A stretch of DNA of 64,000 nucleotides from contig NC_057919.1 of the NCBI RefSeq assembly GCF_018873765.1, positions 22,236,698-22,300,697 of the forward strand, read 5' to 3'. Below the pieces are notes generated by a model. That model was not told the DNA's origin. It made no database searches and was given only the letters and a program-made list of their open reading frames with translations. Each line of letters starts with the position of its first letter. Position 1 is the stretch's first letter. The stretch is from Telopea speciosissima (lineage: Eukaryota; Streptophyta; Magnoliopsida; Proteales; Proteaceae). Shown in pieces: positions 44,171 through 55,886 of this stretch. The translations under genes were made by a program, and so were the position numbers.

Positions 44171-44689
44171 TCCACACTCTATTGCCCGTTTTCCTTTTAT
44201 TCTCAAATAAGTGGTGAAATATATAAATTACCACATTAATCGTCTTAGTTTGTGGTGTGTAATGCTTCCCCTGATAAATCAGCCACGTATCCAGGGTTGA
44301 CCAATCATCACTGTTTGATCAAGGTGTGGCCACGGTCTCAATTGTTTGTTTCTGTCGCAAATCTTCAGTAATAATATTTTGAGTAATAAACAAAGAGAAA
44401 GAAAAAAAAAATTGGACCGAGTTTTTCTCCATTCATAGTGAATGAGATTCCATTTACCGTGGGGTGGGCGAAGGCAAGAGGGGGTATTGGGAGGGTATTT
44501 TGAGAACATACTAAAACCCTATAGGGGTTCGTAAACCCTAGGATGGTGGGTGAACCATCCTCTATGGGTGGAAGAAAACTTAGTCCAAAAAAATTTACAG
44601 TTGAATCATTATCTATAACTTATTCTAAATGAAATATATGGTGTCTAGGAGAATAAATTAATTTTGTTAAAACAAATACCATGAAACAT

Positions 44690-45010
44690 GAACAAATAAA
44701 ACAAAGAAAACAAAATAACACAGAGATTTAACGTGGTTCACACAACAACGTGATGAGCTACGTCCACGGGCGAAGTTGAAGATGATTCACTATGTAATAG
44801 AAGAAAAGATTACAGTGGAAATCTCTTTAGAACACCAAAAATGGTGGCAACAACTCTCCCCAGAAAACCCTAGCTTGAAAATCCCAAATCTGACTTTTCC
44901 CTTTTTTTTTGAAAAAACTTCTCACTTTCTTTTACAACAAGACTAATAAAACATATAAATAAAAAAAGATGAGTAAAACATATAAATACTCCTCCAAACA
45001 AGTCGATCCA
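44690..45010 (-). mobile_element. Interspersed repeat, probable LTR fragment
   Basis: Contains GATTTAACGTGGTTC followed by CTACGTCCACGGG, a motif common in plant LTR elements. The remaining sequence is AT-rich with no coding content. Confidence 0.35.
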
Positions 45011-45329
45011 TCGGGTCACTTCCCCCCGCGCATCCCCAAACAAGAATGATGGATTGTTTTACTACCATCACAGATCTCAAAAAAATGTCATTCGGATAAC
45101 CACCAAAACATCGAACGGATCAATCTTCAAAATGGATAAAAATTCAAGCGACACATAACAAATTTTATTGGCAATCCATTTTAGTAGATCTTTTTCGAAA
45201 TTCAAACTCAAGCAGCATCTTTCTGATCCTCGAATATCCTCCAACGATGATTTCAGTAATTTTTTTGTTTTTTTTTCTTTTTATGTGATTATACTCAATT
45301 CGATGTCTTCTTGTGTGGACCTTGGAACA

Positions 45330-45625
45330 GATGATTATAAATAGTGTATATTTTTGTAAGCAATTAAGTAGATGATAAGTTAAGTGACCATTGGGTAATT
45401 GACAGCTTTGAGCTTCCCTTTCTGGGCTCACATGAGATTGAAATTTTTCTAGATCATAGTTCGTTGAAAACGCCAATTAAAACACAACAAACCAGATAAC
45501 GACATTTATATGTATCATCTTAATAGAACTAGTAGATGAGCGTGTGCTGAACACGAATCTATATAACTAATACTATAACGACATTTATCTATCTTATTAA
45601 TACAACTAGTAGATGAGCGTGTGCT
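45330..45625 (-). repeat. Left inner arm with two tandem Helitron-like 3' ends
   Basis: On the minus strand, two copies about 77 bp apart read GTGCTCAGCAC (or GTGTTCAGCAC), 11 nt, then CTAGT (CTAG at 45606-45609 and 45529-45532). A short hairpin about 11 nt before CTAG is the hallmark of a Helitron 3' end. The downstream segment CAATCTCATGTG...GGGAAGCT...CCAATGGTCACTTAA...TTATCAT matches the right inner arm in inverse orientation. Confidence 0.5.
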
Positions 45626-45824
45626 GAGCACGAATATATATAACTAATAGGTAACCTTCAATTCATGAAAGCAGAAGAAAGCAAATATAAGGAGGAGCGT
45701 GGCACCTATGTATGCACGGGTTTTCATAAGAGGCGGGGCGGTCATTTCATCCTCTACTCTAAATGGGCATGGATGGTACACTTTCTCAGAGAGAACTTCT
45801 CCTATAAGGAGACATCCTACATTA

Positions 45825-46440
45825 GGGGGTGTCAATGAGTCGGGTCGGTTTGGTCCGGTTTTGGTTCGGGTTTTTTGGTTTCAGTGTGGTCTTTAGAGAA
45901 ACCGAGACCAATCTAATAAGAACTTTTCGGTTTCGGTGCGGTTTGGATTCGTGTCGGTTTCGGGTTATGATAACGAATTGATATCAGTTTGGATTCAGTT
46001 CGGTATCAGGTTTTTTTAAACAAGTTGGATTCGGTTTGTGCCTATTTTCTTCTCTTTCTCTTTGCGCCTACATAAAATATTTCATTAGCCCCACACTTAA
46101 AAAGGAGATCAATGGAACAAGCATTGTTACAAATCAATTTTTCTATTTTCATAATCTCATATTCATTGATTTGTAACAATTTATCGTACAACCATAAATT
46201 TGCTCACTAATATTGAAATCAATTCAATGATTCATAACCTTATACTCATTATTTTCTTATTGGTTTCATTCAGTTCGGTTTTCGATTTGTTATCGATCGG
46301 TCCGGTGCGGTCCGACTTTCAACCGGTCTTGTCATACCCTAGTCCAAAACCAATCCAATAAGGATCGGTTCGATTTGGTCTCAGGTTTTTTCGATCGGTT
46401 TCGATCGATCTTAATGGTTCGGGCTAGGTTTTGACTCTTA
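45825..46440. mobile_element. TIR element with TCGGTTTCGG/CGATCGG repeats
   Basis: Begins near AGGGGGTGTCAATGAGTCGG with GTCCGGTTTTGGTTCGG repeats. The far end has inverted GATCGGTTCGATTTGG blocks up to about 46435. It is similar in design to 43622-44170. Boundaries are approximate. Confidence 0.45.
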
Positions 46441-47937
46441 TCCTGCATCAACTCTAACTAAGAATCCTGATGCAAAAATAAATTGCGTTTTTAACAAAAC
46501 TAATTAATCCACCGTAAAGGAAAATATAATTTAAATCTAATTCTCTGAATGACATTTATCTAAAATCAAGCTGCTTTTCATGATCGTTGTTTGGACGTGT
46601 AGTCCCTACACTAGCACTGGGGCCAGTGAGAGCGTACGAAACAGAATTAACATGGGTGGGATATTTGATTTCATGGAGGGTGAGGCAGTAAATTAAATTC
46701 TTTCGCTCTTGTGTGTGTGTGTATATAGTGAGCAGCGCGACTCCTATACCTAGACACAGGATAGTGTGAAATGACTGCCACACAGCATGGAAAGGAAAAA
46801 TCCCTGAAGACTAAGTGAAATGACCATCGCATAGATTATTTGGTTAATATTAAGGAGAAAATTTATTTACATGGTCCTTACTGACAAGCTTGGCTTAATG
46901 ATCCACTTAGTTTGATCTCATTTCTTTTGACTGTTAAACTACTAATTAACTGTTCTTAGTTGATTTTCAATCATTTCTCAAACCTTTTAACTTCAGATGC
47001 ACGCATGGTACAATTCTTTCAGGCTCAAACGTACTCAGAGACTATTGAAGAGACAATGATATGAGCAATAGATAATCCACTAAATTTCAACCAAAAAAAA
47101 AAAAAAAAGATAATCCACTAAATTTGAGTATTAAATGTATACTTTCTTTTGGATTGACGTGTTAACCATTAAAATTATAAGAACTTTACCCACTTGAAAG
47201 TTGGGAGTTGGAACCACTAAAGTGGAGGTGAATAGCATTCCTTGGTGGTTGGTTCACATTACTCTCCTCTGATTTGTTCTACCCAAAAAAATATATATAA
47301 ATTTTCTCTCTATGGGAACTTTTTTTATTAAAAAATAAAAAACAGTTTTGACTTAGGGAAAAAAGTGAGGCTCCCTCTTTTAACTTATTCAAAACCTTTT
47401 TTTGTGTGTGAACGCTCAAGATGCTCTCTCTTCATAAAACAAATACCCTCTTTTGTCACTTTACTTGATTATTGAATTTTTTTATTATTTAATATGTTAT
47501 CCTTCCTTCCTGCTTTGGAAGGGAAAGTCAAGAAAATTACTAAAAAAAAATCCATATCATTATGAGTTAATCCGAATTGAAAGAGGACAGTCTTAACACT
47601 ATAGAGAAGATTAAAGGTACCCAAAAACAAAAACAACAAAAAAAAAAGAAAAGAAAAGAAAAGAAAAGGGTTGTTATCAAGGCATGAATAGTAGAGGAAC
47701 CTTGTATTAGTTTTTTCTTTTATTAATTTTGTAATGCATTTGATCACAACCCGGTTTCTACCAAATGTGGAGTCATATCATATGGAGAGTTACATAATTA
47801 ATGGAACTTTTGTCTGAAAATTTTCTAGTGGTTGGTATAAAGTGTGTATTTTTTTTCAATAAGTGGTAGACCATCCAACCATCTAGCACAAACAGACTAG
47901 GTCATACATGTAACCACATGGATTCATTTCTTGAGTT
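46441..47937. other. Centre of the inverted region, unassigned
   Basis: AT-rich with a degenerate relative of the 10408 MITE at about 46725-46850 (GACACAGG, GTGAAATGAC, CCACA). No gene was found. Confidence 0.4.
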
Positions 47938-48034
47938 TAGATCTGCTATCCACATGAGGATGGGTGGGGACAGATCACACCCCCATGGAGGGGTCAGATC
48001 TGTCCCCACCCGTCCTCATGTGGGTAGCTGATCC
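47938..48034. mobile_element. Small palindromic MITE-like element
   Basis: The arms are GATGGGTGGGGACAGATC and GATCTGTCCCCACCCGTC around CCATGGAGGGG, with outer arms CTATCCACATGAGG and CCTCATGTGGGTAG. Similar inverted sequence extends to about 48250 (GGATAGCCGATCC), so it may be nested in a larger element. No TSD was fixed. Confidence 0.5.
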
Positions 48035-48444
48035 GGATTCATGTTTCTACCTATGAACTGTTTATTGATGGAGGGTCTCTCTTTTTTGGGTTCAGATCCT
48101 CTACCCATGTGGGGTGCCACCCCACCCCATGTGGTGAGAATCAATCAAACAGAATCTTCACCCTATCTGTCACTCGGGGCGGAGAGTCTGAGGTATAGGG
48201 ATTCTATTCGGTTGGTTTTCACCATGTGGATAGCCGATCCAGACTCAATTTTTTTTTTTTTTTTCTTGTTAAAAATCAACAAAGAATTTTACTAACAAAA
48301 TAATGAAAGAATTAATTACATTATGAAAATCAGCTTGAGCAGTTGACTAATATTGCATTATTTTCTGATGCTTGTGATGATAAACTTCGTTATGCTTTTA
48401 CATTTACAATAGTAACACACAAGATATAACTTTAATTCTTTGTT

Positions 48445-48615
48445 GGAAAAAAGAACTTTGTCCGGGAGTGTGACCTACGCCAGCACTCTCATGAGTCTAT
48501 CTCTCTCCTCTCCATATGAAAAGACATCTTTCCCCCTTGTTTTGAGGAGGAGAGAGATAGACACATGGGAGAGCTGGTGTAGACCACAGTACTCCCGGAC
48601 AGAAAACTGCTTCCC
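48445..48615. mobile_element. Mutator-like MITE (GGGAGTGTGGCC family) copy 2, 9-bp TSD
   Basis: A 171-bp foldback with TSD TTCTTTGTT at 48436-48444 and 48616-48624. The ends are GGAAAAAAGAACTTTGTCCG and CGGACAGAAAACTGCTTCCC. Confidence 0.85.
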
Positions 48616-48624
48616 TTCTTTGTT

Positions 48625-50024
48625 TGTGGCTGTTTTTCAGCCAATTAAGAAACAATTCTAAAAAAATAAAATAAAATAAAAACAACATTAACTAGTACTA
48701 CATTTGAAAAACAATGTCACCCTCCCATGATGTCATATGCAAGACTAGTACTAGCATTTTGATCATTTTCCATACTTATTAATATGTAGAAATTAAATTC
48801 TTCTCCTCCCAATGCACCATATGCATCATATGCACCATATGGGAAGAGTGAGTCACAGGCAATACTTCTTTTGATTTTCCAGCAGTTCTTGAGTTTCTGT
48901 TTTTGTTCCTATTGTAATATATATATAGGTACTGCAACTCAAGTGAAAACCAAATGGTTAAATAAAACAAATGGTGGGATCCTATGGGGCGATCCTACTA
49001 GAGTTGTTGCAATCCACCTCTAGCTTATTTACTAAAAGGTACTGCAACTAAAGTTAAAAACAAACTATTTACTAATCATTCTACCCATGCAGGAGGTAAT
49101 TTAAAATCCACATATTGGTTAAATAATTTACCTCTTGGTCTCTCCACTTTGCAATATCACTTGACAGATTATCGGTTATGAAAAATTAGCACCATCAAAC
49201 TCCTAATCTATTAAACACATTTAATCAAGAAATCTCAAACAAGATTGGATGTAAAACTTTGATAGAATATTTTTAAATATTATTATTTAGATAATAATAA
49301 AATTTTAAAACATTTATAAAACACTCTACAAAATTGTCACCTGGAACAAAATTTTATCCAATCACAGTTAACGAATTCCCACTTGATGTTTTATCTATTT
49401 GGGAAGTGGATTCCTTGTTAAGAATCTCTCTCATTCATAGACGAACATTGTGAATCCAATGCATTGATAATTAACACTATTGGCATTAACCTTTAAGAAC
49501 ACCAAAACACCAACACCCACTTGCAACAATGAAGACCTCCTAGGTCTAAAGACTAGAGCACCAACAATGAAGTCTTGTGCAAATATATAATAGACGGTTT
49601 ACATTGCAAGACTCTCTTCATGATCCGATTTGATACACTTAACATGTGAATACTCACACTTATATTCTGAGAATCTCATTCACATGAAAATATATAGTAT
49701 AACAACTATTCAATCCCTAATTGTGAGCAATTTAAAGGTCTAACCTTAATGCGCGCACGTTAAGTCACACAAAAAATGATGAGAATTAATATTAATTTAA
49801 ATTGAATTTGATAAACATACATATCAAACATGCCGCCCCTAAAGCAGCCTTACATTCTTGGAGGTAATAATGCAAGAAGTATGTCTCCATACATTTGATT
49901 TCTTCTGTTTCCATAATTAATAAAATTTAAAGGGCAGCTTGGTTCTAGGATTTCCAAGGTTGGAAAAAAGTAATGAGGCTTACTGTTATAAAAAACCATT
50001 ATGTTATTAATACAAGAATTCTAT
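48625..50024. other. Intergenic, AT-rich
   Basis: No coding or repeat structure recognised beyond short AT-rich stretches. Confidence 0.5.
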
Positions 50025-50275
50025 TAGTTATACATAATCGTGCTCAGCACACGCTCATTTACTAGTTATATTAATAAGATACATAAATGTCTTTATCTTG
50101 TTTGTTGTGTTTTAATTGTTTTTTTTTTCAATCTCATGTGGGCACAAGAAGGGAAGCTATCAATTACAATTACCCATTGGCCACTTTACCAAAAAATAAA
50201 CAATTTACCCATTGGTCACTTACCTTATCATTTACTTAATTTCGCTTGCAAAAATATACCCTAGTCATAATCATC
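50025..50275 (+). repeat. Right inner arm with Helitron-like 3' end
   Basis: Contains GTGCTCAGCAC, 11 nt, then CTAGT (CTAG at 50062-50065), followed by CAATCTCATGTGGGCA, GGGAAGCT and CATTGGTCACTTACC. It is the inverted partner of 45330-45625 and lies inside the outer VTL arms, so the arm order is mirrored. Confidence 0.5.
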
Positions 50276-50309
50276 TATCTGAAGCATTATCACATTTATT
50301 AAAAAAAAA

Positions 50310-50431
50310 GGGGTACCCAGTGCATGAGGCTCCCGTCATTGGGAGGTCTGGGGAGGGTCATAATGTAGACAACCTTACCCCCACTTGATCACAATGGAGC
50401 AACTTGTACTCTTGCACCAAGGCCCACCCTC
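50310..50431 (-). mobile_element. Au SINE, internally deleted copy
   Basis: On the plus strand GGGTACCCAGTGCATGAGGC, CCCGTCATTGGGAGGTCTGG and TCATAATGTAGACAACCTTA match the Au 3' half, and CACAATGGAGCAACTTGTAC the 5' start. The B-box segment present at 34860-34880 is missing (deletion of about 65 bp). Confidence 0.75.
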
Positions 50432-50477
50432 AAAATTATTGAACTCATAGCCTTGAGGGATATTCGGGGATAAAAAA

Positions 50478-50755
50478 CATGGTTTTAGTGCACGGTATCA
50501 GAATGGGTATCGGTCAACTTAGAAACCAATATGGTATCGAATTGATATCGGTAAGGATCAGCCGTATGGTACAAATTTGCCCCTGATCCTCATTTAAAAG
50601 TAGTTTTTTTTTTTTTTTTTTTTTTTTTTGACAATTTGACCCTTTGTCTGTACTGTATCATCGATACGGTATCAGTATTGGTATCCGCAAGGTGAAAAAC
50701 CGGTATCGGACTACCGGATACGGGCGATCCGATACCGATAGTTAGAATCATGATT
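50478..50755. mobile_element. hAT-like element with GGTATCGG repeats
   Basis: The ends CATGGTTTTAGTGCACGGTA and (reverse complement of the end) CATGATTCTAACTATCGGTA are inverted. The interior is rich in GGTATCGG and its complement and includes a T run of about 26. A related fragment is at 52510-52700. Confidence 0.5.
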
Positions 50756-51034
50756 AAAAAGAACCTTCTAGTAAATGTGTTTTCTTCTTTAAATAATTCT
50801 ACTCCCAATTAAATTTTAGGTCAAATTGCTAGTTGATGATCGATGCCATGTAACTGGCACTACTTGATGAGTCATATTGCAGGAATGATTTTGTCATCTG
50901 TATCTCTAATTAATTGATGATACCATGTAATATTATTGTCTCTTATTCTTGGATGAACACTATTCTTTTTGTTAGCTATGTCATATCCTATGAGGCTGTG
51001 ACCCACCCCAGGCCAGGCTTCATATCCTCTCCTC

Positions 51035-51042
51035 CATAAATA
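51035..51042 (+). promoter_or_regulatory. TATA-like box of VTL copy 2
   Basis: CATAAATA lies 117 nt upstream of the ATG in sequence shared with copy 1 (CTCCTCCATAAATACCC). This spacing fits a plant TATA box with an 80-90-nt leader. Confidence 0.6.
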
Positions 51043-51158
51043 CCCTTCCAATGGCGTGTGGCTTCCACAAGCCTTCTTCATTCATCATCTCTATTTTCTT
51101 CTAAGTAGCCTTTCTCAATACCTAGCCTTCTTCATCGTCTCCCTTCTCTTGTCACTCC

Positions 51159-51809
51159 ATGGCAACCCTTGAACTAGAAGCTGCTAGCAACCAATTACGA
51201 AACAATGATGTTGAGCAACAGATAGACCAAGAAATCAAAGTTAACTACTCCCAAAGGGCACAGTGGCTTAGAGCTGCTGTGCTTGGAGCAACCGATGGTT
51301 TGGTCTCCACAGCATCCTTAATAATGGGAGTAGGAGCTGTTAGACAAGATGTTAAATCAATGATTGTTACTGGTTTTGCAGGGATGGTTGCCGGAGCTTG
51401 TAGTATGGCGATCGGAGAGTTCGTGTCGGTTTACTCGCAGTATGACATAGAGGTGTCTGAGATAAAGAGACAGAATAAAGCTTCAGTTGATGATGAGAAA
51501 GAAAGTCTGGATGAGAGTGATAAAGAAGACTTGCCAAACCCATTCAAGGCTGCTGGAGCATCAGCTCTTTCATTTGTTGTTGGAGCTCTGGTGCCACTGT
51601 TATCAGCTTCTTTTATAAAAGATTATAAGGTGAGGTTAGGGGTGGTGATTGCACTTTCAAGCTTGGCATTGTTGGTGTTTGGAGGTATAGGTGCTGTGTT
51701 GGGGAAGTCACCTTTGAAGAGGTCTTCTTTGAGGGTGTTGGTTGGGGGTTGGCTTGCTATGGGTATTACTTATGGGTTGACCAAGTTGATTGGGCTGGCT
51801 GGACTTTAA
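51159..51809 (+). CDS. Vacuolar iron transporter-like protein (VTL, nodulin-21 family), copy 2
   Basis: An intronless 216-residue protein, 210/216 identical to copy 1. The changes are P3T, V6L, T9A, P14R, T66K and V199L (copy 1 to copy 2); five of the six are at the N-terminus or in a helix end, and all family motifs are kept. The short first-to-second helix hairpin, the E/D-rich loop and the five membrane segments are as in copy 1. The TATA-like CATAAATA box is at 51035-51042, 117 nt before the ATG. The 3' UTR has a (TCC)n repeat from about 51848, then a segment also found after copy 1. The duplicated promoter suggests similar expression, but this cannot be read from sequence. Confidence 0.95.
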   Translation: MATLELEAASNQLRNNDVEQQIDQEIKVNYSQRAQWLRAAVLGATDGLVSTASLIMGVGAVRQDVKSMIVTGFAGMVAGACSMAIGEFVSVYSQYDIEVSEIKRQNKASVDDEKESLDESDKEDLPNPFKAAGASALSFVVGALVPLLSASFIKDYKVRLGVVIALSSLALLVFGGIGAVLGKSPLKRSSLRVLVGGWLAMGITYGLTKLIGLAGL

Positions 51810-51847
51810 GTGGAATATATTGGGTATTTATTAGGTATATCACCAGC

Positions 51848-51850
51848 TCC

Positions 51851-51876
<26 letters not shown>
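51848..51876 (+). repeat. (TCC)n microsatellite in VTL copy 2 3' flank
   Basis: About nine TCC units. The matching place after copy 1 has only about four units, a length difference between the two arms. Confidence 0.85.
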
Positions 51877-51881
<5 letters not shown>

Positions 51882-52933
51882 TCCTATTTTGTTTGTTTTT
51901 TTTTTTTTTGTGTGTTTTTTTGAGTCCTAGGGACATGTATGAGGAGGCAGACTCCTTTTGCAGAAGGATGTCTTAGTCTCTCCAATCTATCTATGTTTTA
52001 TTTTTCCCTTTTTTTCTTATTAAGAATGTAAACATATGAAAATATGGGTTCTACAAGTCAGGTTTTCTGTAAACCAAGCAGTTAGTTTTTTAGATTGCAC
52101 CAGCTAGAAGCTTACACCATCATTTCTCCACGAATCAAAGAGTTACATTTCAATAAGAACACAAAACTAGGATTTTTTTTTTTAATTTTTTTTTTTTAAC
52201 AAACCCTGGGAGCCTTGGGTAGGAGTGTCAAAAACTAGCACTTCTTCATTGGTTCGTTTTGCTATTCTTTTAAGTTTTCTTTGGTATCATTTTTCATTTT
52301 GTATTTTTTGACACAAACGTTTTTACAAGTGTTTGGTATAATTTGTGAATTCTATTTCTATTTATAAAACATCAAAATAATAGAAAAACCATAATAGAAT
52401 TAAGACCTTATTAGGATGGATGTAAAAAGTTCCTACCCAGACCATGAATTTGTTGTTGATATGTTTCTAAAGACACACAATCTCTAGACGTACTCTTCCA
52501 AGCATGGAATGAGGTATCGGCCCTGGCCGATCTTGGATCAGGTATCGGTATCTGATTAAGGGTAAAATCATAAAATAAAAAATAAAAAACCTAATTTTTT
52601 ATGAAGATTAGGGGTAAAACCGACCAATTGGACCAATCAGTATCAGCATCAACATCAACAGAAATCGATATCAACGAGGATACCAATACCTCAATGCCTG
52701 CTCCCAAGTCACACTTAGAACTTTCACCCTTACATTAGCTGCAAAAGCAAAAAAAATTAAAAAGGGAACATGGATCATGTGCAGGTGAACGTACATCTCA
52801 AAGCCAATCACATGTTTATTTTGTTTTCTTAAATACCCCTATTTCCTTTGTAAATGGTAAAAAGTAGAACAAGTAGTTGTCTCTCACATGTATGTGTTAT
52901 AAATTTCGAGAAAAAAGACACTAAATAACAAAT

Positions 52934-53015
52934 CGTCGACAGCAGGGTTCGAACCTGCGCGGGCAAAGCCCAACAGATTTCAAGTCTGTCTCCTTAACCA
53001 CTCGGACATATCGAC
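52934..53015 (-). tRNA. tRNA-Ser(UGA), nuclear
   Basis: An 82-nt class II tRNA. The acceptor stem pairs GTCGATA with TGTCGAC, discriminator G. The D arm contains CCGAGTGGTTAAGG (A box). The anticodon arm is CAGACT-TGAAA-TCTG, with anticodon TGA at 52982-52980. A long variable arm, GGGCTTTGCCC, and the T arm GGTTCGAACCC (B box) follow. There is no intron. A TTTTTT pol III stop is on the minus strand at about 52917-52912. The sequence matches what I recall of plant nuclear tRNA-Ser(UGA). Confidence 0.97.
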
Positions 53016-53200
53016 TAGATGAAAATTACTCTAAAATAGTATTATAAAATATTAATATTGAGAGTCTTAAAAATGCCAGAATCCAATAGCTTAGTTGTTG
53101 GCTTATGGTTTATATATCTATGTTTCTGCCAAGAATGATGGTTCTTTATTATTTGTGCTGGATTTTATCAAGGGTTTAAGGCCCATAGGTTGGTCATTAG

Positions 53201-53605
53201 TAGGGCTGTAAATGGATAACAAAAAATTCGAATTCGATCCGCATTTGTATTCGATTAGAGATATCTGGAAAAAAATCCGAATACTCCGATAAAAATCTGA
53301 ATCAAAATACTTAATTATAAAAAATTAAGTAAATAATGATCTTGAGGGTTTTTGAAGATTCAACAGGTTTTAGAACATGAGGAAAAGAAAATCATGATCT
53401 AAAACTATGGATTGAGAGTGAATTGTATCCACTAGGCAGAGGAAGGTTCGGGTTACACAAGGCAGAGGTGTAAACGGATGGTCGAAAATCCGAATTCGAT
53501 CCGCATCCGAATCTATTTAGAGGTATCCGTATTCGACCAAGAAATATCCGAATCCGATTACCTCCGATCCGTATCCGAGCCGAATCCAATCCGTTTACAG
53601 GCCTA
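53201..53605. mobile_element. hAT-like element, pair member 1
   Basis: The termini are TAGGGCTGTAAATGGAT and ATCCGTTTACAGGCCTA at the far end. The flanks GTCATTAG (53193-53200) and GTTATTAG (53606-53613) match at 7 of 8. ATCCGAATTCGATCCGCATC-type subterminal repeats are present. Confidence 0.72.
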
Positions 53606-53811
53606 GTTATTAGTATCTTTAAAACTATATAATGCATGCCAAGTATAAATCTTGTATAATGACTTTCTCATAGCTAAAAAAAATTCTTTACTCCTCTTAT
53701 TTTGGTGCTGAGGATTTGATATAGACATTCATAAATGTGATAAGGATCGCAAAAACTCTAGCTATGAGAATGTTGATTGCACCAACACCTATGTGTTATA
53801 GGAGTTCTAAT

Positions 53812-54223
53812 TAGGGATGTAAATGGATAATCGAAATTCTGAATTCGATTCGCATTCGTATCTGTTTAGGGACATCTGTATTCGTTTAGAGATATCTGGA
53901 AAAAATTTGAATACTCCAATAGAAATGCATCCGAAAAAAAATTCGAATACTTAATAATAAAAAAAGTAAGTAAATAATGATCTTGAGGGTTTTTCAAGAT
54001 TCAATAGGTTCTAGAATGAGGAAATGAGAATCGTGATCTAAGAGATATGGATTGAGAGTGAACTGTATCCACTAAGAGGAGGAAGGTCCGGGTTACTAAA
54101 AGCAGAGATGTAAACGGATGATCAAAAATCCAAATTCAATTCGCATCCAAATCCATTTAGAGGTATTCATATTCGGCCAGAAAATATTTAAATCCAATCA
54201 CATCCGATCCGTTTACAAGCCTA
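53812..54223. mobile_element. hAT-like element, pair member 2
   Basis: In direct orientation with member 1 and sharing nearly its whole length, including GTAAATAATGATCTTGAGGG and GATTGAGAGTGAA. The flanks GTTCTAAT and CTTCTAAC match at 6 of 8, so it inserted separately and is more decayed. Confidence 0.65.
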
Positions 54224-55013
54224 CTTCTAACCGCTGGATAAATGGGACTTGCTTTATATGCCTCATCTGAAATCTGTTCCATTTATGATATGCATTATTG
54301 TAGGGACTTCCTTTTTGGGTTTTTTTTTAGTTGGGTGCTCGGCGCACCACTATGGTGGCCCCAAGAGGGATTGGCCACCTGAAGTAGGGGTCGGTCAGTT
54401 GCGATTGGGCCTACTTGATTCTTACCAATTTAAGGTCCGGCATGTTTCCATTTGTTTAGATAATCAGGCCTCGTCTTTACCCAAAAAAAAAAATGATAAT
54501 AATCAGGCCTCCTCGTAGGTTAAAGCGTGGATATATATATATTTTTTTTTGATGGGTCGGTTTTCAGTCCACAATGGGGATTTAAACAGGTTAATTGACT
54601 AAATGGGTTATAAATGGTTTTTAAATGGAGCATGGACAGTCCTAAAACGGGTTATAATCGGGCAGAATTGGCTTAAACAAGCTAATTGGCCTATAAACGG
54701 TCGGTAATAGCATTTGGACCGCCTGATTATTAATCAATTGGTGATTGGTGCTTGGGCTTGACATGTTTGGTAATTGGTCAGACCAATCTTGGGCATCAAC
54801 TGATCGGTTCAAATTGGGCCTACAGGTGTGGGCTAACTTTTAACACCCCTAACCTGAAGGGCCCAAGGGGGAAAATGGGGTGCCAAAAGGGCCCCCAGGA
54901 TTTGGTGATAAGGAAAGTCATATACGACCTTCGGCTAACAAAGGCCCAACTGCTTGACTGCAGACGATTGTGTAAGACAACCCCGACAAGGGACTTTCCT
55001 TTTTAATCCTTTT

Positions 55014-55400
55014 AGGCCCCGTTTGTTTAGAGGGGACTTAGGTGGTGTGGGAGAATGCTAATGTGGCACTTTAAAATCCCACCCCAACCTTGTTTGGTTA
55101 TCATGAGGTGGTGAACTTACAAAAGCTCAAGGAACATCATTAAATGCTTTATCTATTGATGTGACACTTTAAAATCTCACCCCTTTCTAATTGGTGGGAC
55201 TTTGGTTACTGTTCGTGGTAAAAATAACTTTACCTATTTTTACCCCATCAACATGTGAGTCCCATCTTCCCAACAATCCCATCCCACCTTCCCCTCTAAA
55301 TGGTGTAAAGGTCCATTTATTTCCACTTTCCATAAGTTGCTCCTCCCATTCTTTTTGTATTTTGTTTTGTTTAAACAAAAAAAAAGAAGTAAGATGCCAA
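55014..55400. mobile_element. Possible TIR element starting GGCCCCGTTTGTTTAG
   Basis: GGCCCCGTTTGTTTAGAGGG at 55015 is a terminus shared by many plant MITEs. ACTTTAAAATCCCACCCC and its near copy ACTTTAAAATCTCACCCC lie inside. The right boundary is not found. Confidence 0.35.
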
Positions 55401-55789
55401 TAAGGGTTATGAAAATTGAAATCGGAGACTGAATCAATCCCGATTCCAATCTTAATTGGCCAGAATCTTTCAGAATCATCTGATATCGGTTGATCAATCA
55501 CTATTGATTCTGATCTGAATCAATCGATTCAACCGATTGGATTCCAATTTTTGAAAGAATGTAGTCACTGCTAAATTGTTGGAGCATGTAGACCCGATTT
55601 GATCCTTGGGCTTGACACCAACAGATGGGTTAATATAATTTAATTATCTTAATTTAAATTATAAGCCAAAACCTTGCTTGTTCGGATATTGGACTTAAAC
55701 ATTTATCCCCAGCCCAAGGTAGGCTAGGAAAAAATATCTATTTAAGCAGTTTGTTGACCTCAGACCAAAATCCTCAATGTTAGGCACAA

Positions 55790-55886
55790 AAATCCTCTCC
55801 AGTGCACATAGGACAGTTGGAGCTGCCCTCGGGGCGTGTGTCGGACCGCTTCAGCCGTTTGATGCGTGCTGGAGAGGATCCGAACT
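55790..55886. mobile_element. Small palindromic MITE-like element
   Basis: AATCCTCTCCAGTGCACAT on the left pairs with ATGCGTGCTGGAGAGGATCC on the right. TSD not established. Confidence 0.45.

Larger units (their letters stand above)
50835..52100. repeat. Right outer arm of inverted duplication (contains VTL copy 2)
   Basis: Partner of the left arm, in reverse orientation. It includes the upstream region, the TATA-like box, the CDS and about 290 nt of 3' flank. Confidence 0.85.
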
